64,000 nt of DNA from a bacterium Scap17 (GTDB lineage Bacteria; Pseudomonadota; Gammaproteobacteria; Pseudomonadales; Halomonadaceae). Location of the stretch: contig VINJ01000002.1 in the NCBI GenBank assembly GCA_013376735.1, positions 1 to 64,000 on the forward strand, read 5' to 3'. How positions within the stretch are numbered: the stretch's first letter is position 1; each line of letters begins with the position of its first letter. The position numbers were made by a program, and so were the translations under genes. Below the pieces are notes generated by a model, which saw nothing but the letters and a program-made list of their open reading frames with translations, had not been told where the DNA came from and made no database searches. Positions 8,681 to 17,763 of this stretch are shown one piece after another.

Positions 8681-10176
8681 GCGACGTCACGAATACCGAC
8701 ATGCAGGTGCTGGTGGTGGATGACGAACCGCACCTTCGCGACAGCCTGAGCCAGAGCCTGATGCTGGCCGATTACCGCACTCGCCCGCTGGCCAGTGCCG
8801 AGCAGGCGCTGGAAATCCTGCGCGCCGAAGCGCCCTTCGAGGGTGTGGTGATCACGGACATTCGCATGCCGGGCATGGATGGCCTGAGCCTGCTGCACGC
8901 GGCGCATGCCGTGGATGACGAGCTGCCGGTGATCGTGATGACAGGGCATGGCGACATCGACACCGCCGTCGCGGCCATGCAGGCCGGTGCCTGGGATTTC
9001 ATCGAGAAGCCCTTCGATCGCGAGCGCATGCTCGATGGCGCGCGGCGCGCGGTGGCCGCTCGCAGGCTGGCGCTGGAGAACCGCTCGCTGCGCGAACAGC
9101 TGGATACCCAGCGCAACAGCGCCGGCCCCAGACTGGTGGGCAGCAGTGACCTCATGCAGCGCCTGGATGCTCAGGTGTCACGCCTGGCGGCAGTCGATGC
9201 CGACACCCTGCTGTATGGAGAGACCGGTGCCGGCAAGGACCGTGTCGCCCGCTGCCTGCACGAGCGCAGCGCCCGCGCCAGCAAGCCCTTCGTGGCGCTC
9301 AACTGTGGCGGCATGCCGGAGACGTTGATCGAGTCGGAACTGTTCGGCCATGAGAAAGGTGCCTTCACCGGTGCCAGCGAGCGCCGCATCGGCAAGCTGG
9401 AACACGCCGACGGCGGCACCCTGTTCCTCGATGAGATCGAATCGATGCCGATGTCGTTGCAGATCAAGCTGTTGCGGGTGCTGCAGGAGCGCAGTATCGA
9501 GCGGCTCGGCAGCAATACACCACGCCCCATCGACATCCGCGTCATCGCCGCCACCAAGCGGGACCTGCGCGAAGCGGCCAGCGCCGGCGAGTTTCGCGAA
9601 GACCTCTACTACCGCCTGAACGTGGTCACGCTGTATCTGCCACCACTGCGCGAGCATGCCGAGGATATCCTGCAACTGTTCCGGCACTTCGCGATCCTGG
9701 CCAGCGAACGCACCAGCCTGGAAGTCCCGCCGCTGGACGCCACCACCCTGCAGGCGCTGCTGGCGCATGACTGGCCGGGCAACGTGCGTGAGCTGAGAAA
9801 CTGTGCGGAGCGCCATGTGCTGCTGGGCGGGCTGGAGGGCAACATCGGCGACAGCATGGCGGAAGGGCGGCCGCTCACCGCGGGCACGAGTGGCACGGCC
9901 GTGGACAGCACGAAAGCCACAGGAGAGGCGGACAGAGAAGACATCACCGCCGGCACGGGCGAGCTGGGGAAACTGGAACACAACGTGAAGGCAGCCACGC
10001 AGGCGCAATCGCTGCCACAGCGCATGGAGGCGTTCGAGGCCGCGCTGATTCGCGAGGCCCTGGCGACCAGCAAAGGCCAGGTGGTGATGGCCTGCGAACG
10101 GCTGGGGCTGCCGCGCAAGACGCTCTACGACAAGCTGAAGAAGCATGGCCTGAGCGCCGAGCCCTATCGTGGTTGA
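8677..10176 (+). CDS. dctD: DctD-type sigma54-dependent response regulator
   Basis: 499 aa. The N-terminal receiver carries the DDE pocket (VVDDEPHLRD) and a phospho-acceptor Asp in VITDIRMPGMDG (about residue 61). The central AAA+ domain has Walker A GETGAGKD, the sigma54-contact loop GAFTGA, and Walker [12 protein letters not shown]-terminal Fis-type helix-turn-helix is present (GQVVMACERLGLPRKTLYDKLK). Between AAA+ and HTH lies a Gly/Thr/Ala-rich linker longer than usual. Co-translation with dctB through the 4-nt overlap makes it the cognate partner. It should activate a sigma54 promoter elsewhere, as no obvious target lies adjacent. Confidence 0.9.
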   Translation: MSDVTNTDMQVLVVDDEPHLRDSLSQSLMLADYRTRPLASAEQALEILRAEAPFEGVVITDIRMPGMDGLSLLHAAHAVDDELPVIVMTGHGDIDTAVAAMQAGAWDFIEKPFDRERMLDGARRAVAARRLALENRSLREQLDTQRNSAGPRLVGSSDLMQRLDAQVSRLAAVDADTLLYGETGAGKDRVARCLHERSARASKPFVALNCGGMPETLIESELFGHEKGAFTGASERRIGKLEHADGGTLFLDEIESMPMSLQIKLLRVLQERSIERLGSNTPRPIDIRVIAATKRDLREAASAGEFREDLYYRLNVVTLYLPPLREHAEDILQLFRHFAILASERTSLEVPPLDATTLQALLAHDWPGNVRELRNCAERHVLLGGLEGNIGDSMAEGRPLTAGTSGTAVDSTKATGEADREDITAGTGELGKLEHNVKAATQAQSLPQRMEAFEAALIREALATSKGQVVMACERLGLPRKTLYDKLKKHGLSAEPYRG

Positions 10177-10223
10177 GGCACCGTGGTTGAGGCACCGTGG
10201 TTGAGGTATCGTGCCTGATGCAC
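10168..10223. repeat. 14-bp tandem repeat overlapping the dctD stop
   Basis: Four copies of a unit like CGTGGTTGAGGCAC (10168-10181, 10182-10195, 10196-10209, 10210-10223), the last two diverged. The first copy contains the dctD stop codon. TGA occurs at 10174, 10188, 10202 and 10216, covering all three frames. Confidence 0.9.
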
Positions 10224-10303
10224 CACAACAGAGGCATCAAAACCAAGGCATCACGACCAAGACAACGCAACGGAGATTCACGCCGACCTTCAGCCAGACA
10301 GCA

Positions 10304-11011
10304 TCAGACGCCTGCCATCAGCCGCGAAAGACCTTCGCCGAACACTGACAGCGGCCCCTGTAGATGCATGATGTCCACCAGCACCGATACGGGCGGCAGC
10401 CAGGGCGTCATGGCAGCGATCACCGCCACCATCGCCAACGAGTTGCCCGGCTCACGATAATCGAACAGCTTGAAGGCGGTGCCGAAGCTGCGCTTGAGGC
10501 GTGCGCCGACCATGTCGACGCTGTACATCTCATCGAGCAACAGGTGAATCATGGCGCCGAACAACAGGGCCGCGCCTTGCCACCAGGCCTGTTCTTCACT
10601 CTGGCCCAGCACATGCAGGCTGGCGGCCGTCACGCCCAGCGAGCACAGCAGTGATGCCAGCAGCGAGTGCCAGATGCCGCGATGGACGGTGAAGCGCTTG
10701 AAGATGGCGCTGGCCACATAGCGCACGCCCAGATAGGTGGCGCCGCCCGCCATCATCAACGGCCCCGCCAGCAGGCGGTCCTGCAGCAGCAGCACGCAGG
10801 CCATGGTCGCCAGTACCGCGAACAGCGTGAACAGGATCCGGATGGCGCGCGAGTTGTCTGAGTCGATATCCGGCAGGATACCGCCGAAGGTGGTCAGACT
10901 CGCCAGCGGAACCCCCTCCGCCAGCGACCACAGGCCGCCCTGCCAGCCCGCCGCCGCGACGATGCCGCCGGCAAAGGCCGCTACGGTGATATGGGTACGA
11001 AAATTGGCCAT
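10304..11011 (-). CDS. YdjM-like metal-dependent hydrolase family membrane protein
   Basis: 235 aa from the ATG at 11011. The N-terminus MANFRTHITVAAF and the motifs GGILPDIDSDNS, HRGIWHS and HLLLDEMY are typical of the YdjM/LexA-regulated inner-membrane family (DUF457-like). This family has conserved His and Asp residues and several membrane spans, and its biochemical role is not established. An upstream start at 11059 is possible, but family alignment favours MANFRTH. Neither start has a strong Shine-Dalgarno. No LexA box was recognised upstream. Confidence 0.75.
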   Translation of the reverse strand: MANFRTHITVAAFAGGIVAAAGWQGGLWSLAEGVPLASLTTFGGILPDIDSDNSRAIRILFTLFAVLATMACVLLLQDRLLAGPLMMAGGATYLGVRYVASAIFKRFTVHRGIWHSLLASLLCSLGVTAASLHVLGQSEEQAWWQGAALLFGAMIHLLLDEMYSVDMVGARLKRSFGTAFKLFDYREPGNSLAMVAVIAAMTPWLPPVSVLVDIMHLQGPLSVFGEGLSRLMAGV

Positions 11012-11167
11012 GAAATACGGGTCGCGAGCCCTCGACGATGTCACTGGACCAGACGCCACACGCCGGCACTGGATATACGTCCAGATTATGACGCAAGCAT
11101 TTCATGAAAAACAATGGCTTGTCCTGGTTTGTGCGCGCCACTGCCATCTCTGCCTTCTAAAGCTCGT

Positions 11168-11227
11168 GGAAAATCCGCCCCTGGCTTGCGGAAAATTCGA
11201 CCCTGACTTGCGAATAATCCGGCTCTG
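11168..11227. repeat. 22-bp imperfect tandem repeat
   Basis: Two copies of a 22-nt unit (11168-11189, 11190-11211; starts GGAAAATCCG / GGAAAATTCG, ends CTTGC) and a degraded third copy to about 11227. It lies between the YdjM-like gene and the carbonic anhydrase terminator. Confidence 0.75.
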
Positions 11228-11234
11228 AAACGAG

Positions 11235-11268
11235 CACTCCCCCGCTGGCCTGAGCCAACGGGGGAGTG
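11235..11268 (-). terminator. Terminator of the gamma-carbonic anhydrase gene
   Basis: Hairpin with CACTCCCCCG pairing with CGGGGGAGTG around an inner GGC/GCC stem. It is 37 nt beyond the stop of the minus-strand gene. The T tract is weak. Confidence 0.6.
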
Positions 11269-11304
11269 ATCATTGCTGCGTCTGCCGCTCTGTGCGAGGG
11301 AGAT

Positions 11305-11847
11305 TCAGTCGGCGTAGTCTTCGGCCAGATGCTGATCCTTCAGCTTGACGTAGTTCACCGCCGAATAGGTGAAGAACTCACGCTCACTGTCCTTGATCGG
11401 GCGCAGTGCCTTGGCCGGGTTGCCGGCATACACATGCCCGCCCTCGAGACGCTTGCCCGGTGGCACCAGCGCCCCCGCCGCGATGATGACTTCATCTTCC
11501 ACCACCACGCCGTCCATCACGATGGCGCCCATGCCGACCAGCACGCGGTCGTGAATGGTGCAGCCATGCAACACGGCCTTGTGACCGATGGTGACGTCAT
11601 CGCCGATTTCCAGCGGATAGCCACCCGGATTGAAATCACTGGCGTGAGTGATATGCAGGACCGCGCCATCCTGCACACTGGTGCGCGCGCCGATGCGGAT
11701 ACGGTGCATATCGCCGCGAATCACCGCCAGCGGCCATACCGAGCTGTCATCCCCGAGGGCGACATCACCCAGCACCACACTGGCCGGATCGACGAAAACC
11801 CGCTCGCCCAGTCGCGGCGTCAGGCCCTTGAAGGATCTAATGCTCAT
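11305..11847 (-). CDS. Gamma-class carbonic anhydrase family protein (YrdA-like)
   Basis: 180 aa, the usual size of the YrdA/PaaY/CaiE group. It is a left-handed beta-helix of hexapeptide repeats with family signatures VIRGDMHRIRIG, SVQDGAVLHIT, IGHKAVLHGC and VGMGAIVMDG. The three zinc-binding His positions are present (HIT.. , GHK.., HGC). A clear AGGAGGT precedes the ATG. Many members of this branch show little or no measured CO2-hydration activity, so the enzymatic role is uncertain. Confidence 0.88.
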   Translation of the reverse strand: MSIRSFKGLTPRLGERVFVDPASVVLGDVALGDDSSVWPLAVIRGDMHRIRIGARTSVQDGAVLHITHASDFNPGGYPLEIGDDVTIGHKAVLHGCTIHDRVLVGMGAIVMDGVVVEDEVIIAAGALVPPGKRLEGGHVYAGNPAKALRPIKDSEREFFTYSAVNYVKLKDQHLAEDYAD

Positions 11848-12044
11848 GCCTTACCTCCTGAATTAGGCACCCAGCCTACTGCGCCAAACACCGGGATGCC
11901 AATAGCGCAACGGCCTGACTCGCGTTGCGATGTTTTCGCCCCCCCGTCCCGACGCCCCGCTTTCAGGTTCGACATGCCCCTCGTATCGCCCCACGCCTGT
12001 CGCCGACTCAACGCCAGATTCACGTACCGATGGCACAAGCGGGC

Positions 12045-13388
12045 TTACTTGAAGAAGCTCCAGCCCAGCACGACGACGACCAGCGGAATCGAGACCCAGC
12101 GCAGTACCCAACGCCAGGTGCGGAAGAAGCCACGCGATGTGCCGAGGCCAGCCAGCGCACGATTCTGCGGCATCACCCAGGCCGCGAAGATAGCGATCAG
12201 CAGCCCGCCGATCGGCAGGAAGAAGTCCGGCGGAATCGTCGTCACCGCATCGAAGACATTCATTTCGCCCAGCACGTGCACGTCCTTGAGGCTCGAGAAG
12301 GACAGCACCGACAACAGCCCCATCGCCCACACCGAGACACCGACCGCCAGTGCCGCGTGGCGACGCTTGAGGCCCCAACCCTCCAGCACCTCGACGATGG
12401 GCTCGGCGATGTTGATCGAGCTGGTCCAGGTCGCCAGCAGCAACAGCAGGAAGAACAGCGCCAGCAGCACGCTGCCGCCCGGTAGATTGGCGAAGGCGAT
12501 CGGCAGGCTGACGAACATCAGGCCGGGGCCGGAGGCCGGGTCCATGCCCTGGCTGAAGACCGCCGCGAAGATGGCGATACCCGCCAGCAGCGCCACACCG
12601 ATATCCAGCGCCGCCACGGCGATCGCGGCCGTCGGCAGACTCTGGCGCTCCGGCATGTAGGCGCCGTAGGCCATCAGAGCACAGGCGCCGACCGCCAGCG
12701 TGAAAAAGGCATGTCCCATGGCATTGAGCATCACGTCCAGCGTGATGGCGCTCGGGTCGGGCATGAACAGCCAGCTCAGCGCGGGACCGAAGCCGGGCGT
12801 ACTGATGCTGTAACCGGCCAGTGCCAGCAACAACACGTAGAGCAGCGGCATCATCAGGTTGTTGAGGCGCTCGAGCCCGGAAGAGATACCGGCGGCCACC
12901 ACGCTCATCGTCATCAGCATGAAGACGGTGTGGTTGAAGGTCATCGTGACCGGGTCTTCCAGGAAGGCGCCGAAGGAAGCGCCGATCTCCGGTGGGCTCA
13001 TGCCGCTGAAGTCACCCTTCAGCGAATCGACCAGATACTCGATCGACCAGCCCGACACCACCGAATAGAACGACAGGATGAAGAACATGGTGATGGCGCC
13101 GAACAGTCCCAGCCAGCGCCAGTGCGGGGTGCGGCCACCGCTGACGGCCAGATGGGCCAGCGCCTGCATCGGTCCGCGACGTCCGGCGCGCCCGATCATG
13201 ATCTCGGCCATCATCACCGGCAGGCCCAGCAGCAGCACGAAACCGATATACAGCAGCAGAAACGCGGAACCGCCGTTCTCGCCGGTCATGTAGGGGAAGC
13301 GCCAGATGTTGCCCAGCCCTACGGCGGCGCCGGTCACGGCCAGAATGAAGGCTCGGCGACTGCCCCAGCGTTCGGTGGTTTCGCTCAT
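12045..13388 (-). CDS. Neurotransmitter:sodium symporter (NSS) family transporter
   Basis: 447 aa from the ATG at 13388 (MSETTERWGSRRAF). It has about 11-12 membrane segments. The family hallmark occurs in TM1 (AVGLGNIWRFPYMTGENGGSAFLL), which carries the Na+ and substrate contacts, together with TM6/TM8 residues similar to bacterial LeuT/MhsT/TyrT. NSS members couple uptake of amino acids or related amines to the Na+ gradient. The substrate cannot be read from sequence. An upstream in-frame start (13433) lacks a good ribosome binding site. Confidence 0.9.
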   Translation of the reverse strand: MSETTERWGSRRAFILAVTGAAVGLGNIWRFPYMTGENGGSAFLLLYIGFVLLLGLPVMMAEIMIGRAGRRGPMQALAHLAVSGGRTPHWRWLGLFGAITMFFILSFYSVVSGWSIEYLVDSLKGDFSGMSPPEIGASFGAFLEDPVTMTFNHTVFMLMTMSVVAAGISSGLERLNNLMMPLLYVLLLALAGYSISTPGFGPALSWLFMPDPSAITLDVMLNAMGHAFFTLAVGACALMAYGAYMPERQSLPTAAIAVAALDIGVALLAGIAIFAAVFSQGMDPASGPGLMFVSLPIAFANLPGGSVLLALFFLLLLLATWTSSINIAEPIVEVLEGWGLKRRHAALAVGVSVWAMGLLSVLSFSSLKDVHVLGEMNVFDAVTTIPPDFFLPIGGLLIAIFAAWVMPQNRALAGLGTSRGFFRTWRWVLRWVSIPLVVVVLGWSFFK

Positions 13389-13659
13389 GTCTGCTCTCGT
13401 GGTCTCGGTACGGGGGAAGGATACAGGCCCCACTCGGGGGCCAAGGCCAGCAAGATAGCAGCCGTACCGGCCTCGGCCAATGCGACATGCGCGTGGCAGC
13501 GCCCGCCTATCGAGGCGATAGATTGAATAACACGCGCCGAGGCCTCACATTCTTGGTATCACCGCGGCAGCGGTGACGCCGTTTTCACGGCGCAATCGAT
13601 GCGCAAGTTCTCCTTTATCGCTCACCGCTGCCGCCCACCCGAATGACGCGAGGTACATG

Positions 13660-15708
13660 ATGTCGATCAATCCCCTGCTGGAACGCAACACCCTGCCCCC
13701 CTTCGACACCCTCAAGGCCGAGCACGTCGAGGACGCGATCAGCGAACTGCTGGAGCACAACCAGCAGGAGATCGAGCGCCTGATCGAGGCCACCCGCGAT
13801 GACACGCGCTGGGACAACTTCGCCGCGCCGCTGGAAGCGCTGGGTGACCGCCTGAGCCAGGCCTGGTCGCCGGTCTCGCACCTCAACTCGACCATGAACT
13901 CGCCCAAGCTGCGTGAGGCCTATCAGGCCTGTCTCGCCAAACTGTCGGCCTACTCCACCTGGGTGGGTCAGAACAGCGACCTGGCCGCGGCCTATCAGCG
14001 CCTCGCGGACAGCGATGAGTTCGCAAGCCTCGAGGAAGCCCAGCAGAAGGCGATCACCAACAGTCTGCGCGACTTCCGCCTCGCCGGTGTCGACCTGCCG
14101 CAAGACAAGAAGCAGCGTTACGGCGAGATCCAGGCGCGCCTGTCCGAGCTCTCCAATACCTTCTCCAACCATGTGCTGGATGCCACCCAGGCCTGGCACA
14201 AGGATGTCGACGAAGAGGCACTGGCGGGCATACCGGAAAGCGGCCTTGAAGCGCTCAAGGCCAATGCCGAAGCCAAGGGCCTGGATGGCTATCGCATCAC
14301 CCTGGACTTCCCGAGCTTCTTCCCGGTGCTCAGCTATGCCGACAACCGCGAGCTGCGCGAGGAGGTCTACACTGCCTTCGTCACCCGCGCCTCGGAGAAG
14401 GGCCCCAACGCCGGTGAGTTCGACAACGGCCCGGTGATCGAGGAGATTCTAGCCCTGCGTCAGGAGCTGGCCGCGCTGATCGGCTTCGACGACTACGCCT
14501 CGCTGTCACTGGCGACCAAGATGGCCGACTCGCCGGCGCAGGTCATCGCCTTCCTGGATGACCTCGCTACCCGCGCCGTGCCGCAGGCGCGTGAGGAGTT
14601 CAACGAGCTGGCGGCCTACGCCACCGAGAGCCTCGGCATCGACGACCTGCAGCCGTGGGATGTCGGCTATGCCAGCGAGAAGCTGCGCGAGTCGCGCTAC
14701 GCGATCAATCAGGAGCAGCTGCGCCCCTACTTCCCGGCGCCGCAGGCCATCGACGGACTGTTCGAGGTCGTCAACCGCCTCTACGGCATCACCTTCAAGC
14801 AGCGCGACGTGCCGGTCTGGCACGAGGACGTCAGCTACTACGAGGTGATCGAGAATGACACCCCGATCGCCGGCTTCTATCTCGATCTCTATGCGCGTGA
14901 AGGCAAGCGAGGCGGTGCCTGGATGGACGAGTGCCGCGTCCGTCGTCGCCGCGAGGATGGCAGCCTGCAGTTGCCGGTCGCCTACCTGACCTGCAACTTC
15001 ACCCGCCCGGTGGGCGATCGCCCGGCGCTGCTGACCCACGATGAAGTGGTCACGCTGTTCCACGAGTTCGGTCACGGCCTGCATCACATGCTGACCCGTC
15101 AGGAAGTCGCCGAAGTCTCCGGCATCAACGGCGTGGCATGGGACGCCGTCGAGCTGCCCAGCCAGTTCATGGAGAACTTCTGCTACGAGCGTGAAGGGCT
15201 GGATCTGATCGCACGTCACGTGGACACCGGCGAGCATCTGCCCGACGACATGCTCGAGCGCCTGCAGGCAGCCCGCAACTTCCAGGCGGCGATGACCATG
15301 GTCCGCCAGCTGGAGTTCTCGCTGTTCGACTTCCGCCTGCATCATGAGCTCGACAAGCCGTCTGCCAGCGATGTCCAGGCGCTGCTCGACGAGGTGCGCA
15401 GCAAGGTCGCCGTGGTGCCGGCGGTCGAGTTCAATCGCTTCCAGAATGGCTTCAGCCATATCTTCGCCGGCGGATACGCCGCGGGTTACTACAGCTACAA
15501 GTGGGCCGAGGTGCTGTCGGCAGACGCCTTCAGTGCCTTCGAGGAAAGCGCGGTCTTCGATACCGCCACCGGCCAGCGCTTCCGTGACGAGGTACTGGCA
15601 CGCGGTGGCTCGCGTGACGCCGCCGAGCTGTTCCGCGCCTTCCGTGGCCGTGACCCGCAGGTCGATGCCCTGCTGCGTCACTCCGGCATCGGTGCCCAGG
15701 CGGCCTGA
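13660..15708 (+). CDS. prlC: Oligopeptidase A (M3 zinc metallopeptidase)
   Basis: 682 aa, close to E. coli OpdA/PrlC (680). It is a cytosolic thimet-type oligopeptidase that degrades short peptides, including cleaved signal peptides. The zinc site HEFGHGLHHM is near residue 468, with the downstream Glu ligand in the helix MENFCYE. The N-terminus NPLLERNTLPPFDTLKAEHV aligns with OpdA, so the start is one of two adjacent ATGs (13657/13660). GAGG spacing favours 13660. It is followed by yheV, an association common in gammaproteobacteria. Confidence 0.95.
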   Translation: MSINPLLERNTLPPFDTLKAEHVEDAISELLEHNQQEIERLIEATRDDTRWDNFAAPLEALGDRLSQAWSPVSHLNSTMNSPKLREAYQACLAKLSAYSTWVGQNSDLAAAYQRLADSDEFASLEEAQQKAITNSLRDFRLAGVDLPQDKKQRYGEIQARLSELSNTFSNHVLDATQAWHKDVDEEALAGIPESGLEALKANAEAKGLDGYRITLDFPSFFPVLSYADNRELREEVYTAFVTRASEKGPNAGEFDNGPVIEEILALRQELAALIGFDDYASLSLATKMADSPAQVIAFLDDLATRAVPQAREEFNELAAYATESLGIDDLQPWDVGYASEKLRESRYAINQEQLRPYFPAPQAIDGLFEVVNRLYGITFKQRDVPVWHEDVSYYEVIENDTPIAGFYLDLYAREGKRGGAWMDECRVRRRREDGSLQLPVAYLTCNFTRPVGDRPALLTHDEVVTLFHEFGHGLHHMLTRQEVAEVSGINGVAWDAVELPSQFMENFCYEREGLDLIARHVDTGEHLPDDMLERLQAARNFQAAMTMVRQLEFSLFDFRLHHELDKPSASDVQALLDEVRSKVAVVPAVEFNRFQNGFSHIFAGGYAAGYYSYKWAEVLSADAFSAFEESAVFDTATGQRFRDEVLARGGSRDAAELFRAFRGRDPQVDALLRHSGIGAQAA

Positions 15709-15855
15709 TCTCGCCCCGTCTCGTGATGGCGCAAGCCTGACCACGAGCCGCTGACCATGCGCCCCTGACCTTTACCGGTCGGGGGCGTATCATATGGCGC
15801 ATCATCCGCCCGAGGCGGGATTGCCAGACCTACCCTGACCCTGACTGGAGGCACC

Positions 15856-16107
15856 ATGTCTACCATCAAGCGCTTCATCGCCGGTGCCGTCTGCCCGCGC
15901 TGCGGAGCAATGGACCGCCTGCGCACCTGGGAGCAGAACGAGACACGCTACCGTGACTGCGTGTCCTGCGACTTCTTCGAACAGCAAGCCATCGAGGAGC
16001 CGCCGACCCTCGCCGAGATTTCCACGCGCGTGAGCGAGCCCCGCGAGACGCCGGCGGGCGATGAGGTTCAGCCGGTGCGCATTCTGGACCCGGGCAAGCT
16101 GCACTGA
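15856..16107 (+). CDS. yheV: YheV-family zinc-ribbon protein
   Basis: 83 aa. The N-terminus KRFIAGAVCPRCGAMD followed by CVSCDFFEQ gives two CxxC pairs of a small zinc ribbon, matching the YheV family. GGAGG precedes the ATG. The function of the family is unknown. The gene sits directly downstream of prlC and ends at a strong bidirectional terminator. Confidence 0.85.
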   Translation: MSTIKRFIAGAVCPRCGAMDRLRTWEQNETRYRDCVSCDFFEQQAIEEPPTLAEISTRVSEPRETPAGDEVQPVRILDPGKLH

Positions 16108-16125
16108 TATCTGCTGTATCACTGC

Positions 16126-16167
16126 GACATGAAAAAGCCCCGCCAATTGGCGGGGCTTTTTCATGTC
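16126..16167. terminator. Perfect 42-bp palindromic bidirectional terminator
   Basis: The whole 42 nt is self-complementary (arms beginning GACATGAAAAAGCCCC), with A and T runs flanking a GC core. It separates converging yheV (+) and sodC (-) and can terminate both. Confidence 0.95.
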
Positions 16168-16182
16168 ATCCCGGCAGGATGA

Positions 16183-16752
16183 TCAATCGACCACGCCGCA
16201 GGCGACGCGCGAGCCGCCACCGCCCAGCTTGGGCGTATCGGTGTAGTTGTCACCGCCGGAGTGGATCATCAGCGCATGGCCGCTGAGATCGCTTTCCTTG
16301 AGGCGCGGTGCCAGCACCGGCAACGAGATCTTGCCATCGGCATCGACACTCAGCGCCGGAAGATCACCGAGGTGGCCATCACCGTAAGGGCCCTGGTGGG
16401 TACCGGTCTCTTCTGGATCGAAGTGGCTACCTGCCGCGGCGGCGGCGACGGTCTCGCCATCCTTCTCGGCCGGTTCGCAGCTGGCATTGGCATGCAGGTG
16501 GAAGCCGTGGATGCCGCTCTCGAGCCCCTCGATCTTCGGCGTCAGCAGCAGACCGTCATCGGTATCCTCGGCCATGACACTGCCGACGGACTCACCGACG
16601 CCATCACTGCTGACGCGATGCATTTCCACCTCGGTGGCGGCCTGGGCGACGCCGCCGAACAACCAGGCGCCGAGCGCCACCGTCGCGGCGGTCTTGAGGG
16701 GCTTTCTGGAAGAGGGCGTAAAGGATGCCGTGTGCTGTGTCTCGTGATTCAT
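16183..16752 (-). CDS. sodC: Cu/Zn superoxide dismutase, periplasmic
   Basis: 189 aa from the ATG at 16752 (GGAGAG upstream). A signal peptide ends at GVAQAA (residues about 1-39). The mature SodC domain has the copper ligands HGFHLHANASC, the zinc region GSHFDPEETGTHQGPYGDGHLGDLP and the C-terminal HALMIHSGGDNYTD with GSRVACGVV supplying the disulfide Cys. It dismutates superoxide in the periplasm. Confidence 0.93.
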   Translation of the reverse strand: MNHETQHTASFTPSSRKPLKTAATVALGAWLFGGVAQAATEVEMHRVSSDGVGESVGSVMAEDTDDGLLLTPKIEGLESGIHGFHLHANASCEPAEKDGETVAAAAAGSHFDPEETGTHQGPYGDGHLGDLPALSVDADGKISLPVLAPRLKESDLSGHALMIHSGGDNYTDTPKLGGGGSRVACGVVD

Positions 16753-16911
16753 GAGCAATCTCTCCATCACTGAGGCCGGCGTCACTGCCGACGCCTTGAG
16801 TGGCTTGCGGGCCGCTGTCACGAGCGGCTACCCATCAGACCTCAGGGCGAGCGACGTCACATTCAATGCCGCTCTTCCAATGACTTGCCGTGCACGCCCG
16901 GCACACGTGAC

Positions 16912-17763
16912 TCAACGAGAAGCGATACCCAGATTCTCCAGCACCTTCAGACACGGCTCGGCCTGGTTGAGGGTATAGAAGTGCAGGCCCGGCGCGCCGC
17001 CATCCAGCAGACGCTGACTCATGCGCGAGATTACCTCGGTGCCGAAGGCCTGAAGGCTCTCGCTGTCATCGCCATAGCTCTCGAGCTGCCGGCGGAGCCA
17101 GCGCGGGATGTCCGCACCGCAGGAATCGGAGAAGCGCGCCAGCTTGGTGTAGTTGGTGATCGGCATGATCCCCGGGATGATCGGCTGCTCGATGCCGGCG
17201 GCACGCGCGCGCTCCACGAAGTGGAAATAGGCATCGGCATTGAAGAAGTACTGGGTGATGGCGATATCGGCGCCGGCCTGCATCTTGCGCGCGAAGTTCT
17301 CGAGATCGCTGTGGTAATTGCCGGCCTGTGGATGGCACTCGGGATAGGCCGCCACCGCGATCTCGAAGTGTTCGCCCGTCTCCTCGCGCACGAATTCGAC
17401 CAGCTCGTTGGCGTAACGCAGCTCACTGCGCGAGCCCATCCCGGAGGGCAGGTCCCCGCGCAACGCCACCAGGCGCTTGACGCCCTGCTCGCGGTATTGC
17501 GCCAGGATCTCACGCAGCTCACCGCGGTCACTGCCGACACATGACAGGTGCGGCGCGGTGCAGATCCCGCTGGCGCTGACCGACTGCACGGTGTTGAAGG
17601 TACGCTCACGCGTGGAGCCGCCCGCGCCATAGGTGACGGAGAAGAACTCCGGCTCCAGCGCCGCCAGCTGATCGCGAACCCCCTTGAGCTTTTCACGCCC
17701 GGCCTCGGTATTCGGCGGGAAGAATTCGAAGCTGATCCCTAACGGATGTTCGCTTGCACTCAT
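16912..17763 (-). CDS. metF: 5,10-methylenetetrahydrofolate reductase
   Basis: 283 aa, the length of bacterial MetF. A TIM-barrel flavoprotein that reduces methylene-THF to methyl-THF for methionine synthesis. Motifs include SFEFFPPNT at the N-terminus, SVTYGAGGSTRERT, LRGDLPSG, DIAITQYFFNADAY and PGIMPI. The start is the ATG at 17763 (MSASEHPLGISFEFFPP) with GAGGG upstream. Its product feeds the methionine pool used by metK at 22377-23597, although the two are not clustered. Confidence 0.95.
   Translation of the reverse strand: MSASEHPLGISFEFFPPNTEAGREKLKGVRDQLAALEPEFFSVTYGAGGSTRERTFNTVQSVSASGICTAPHLSCVGSDRGELREILAQYREQGVKRLVALRGDLPSGMGSRSELRYANELVEFVREETGEHFEIAVAAYPECHPQAGNYHSDLENFARKMQAGADIAITQYFFNADAYFHFVERARAAGIEQPIIPGIMPITNYTKLARFSDSCGADIPRWLRRQLESYGDDSESLQAFGTEVISRMSQRLLDGGAPGLHFYTLNQAEPCLKVLENLGIASR

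Noticed and set aside
11266-12660. A long plus-strand frame across the carbonic anhydrase and NSS genes
   Set aside because: It crosses two well-supported minus-strand genes and an intergenic terminator.
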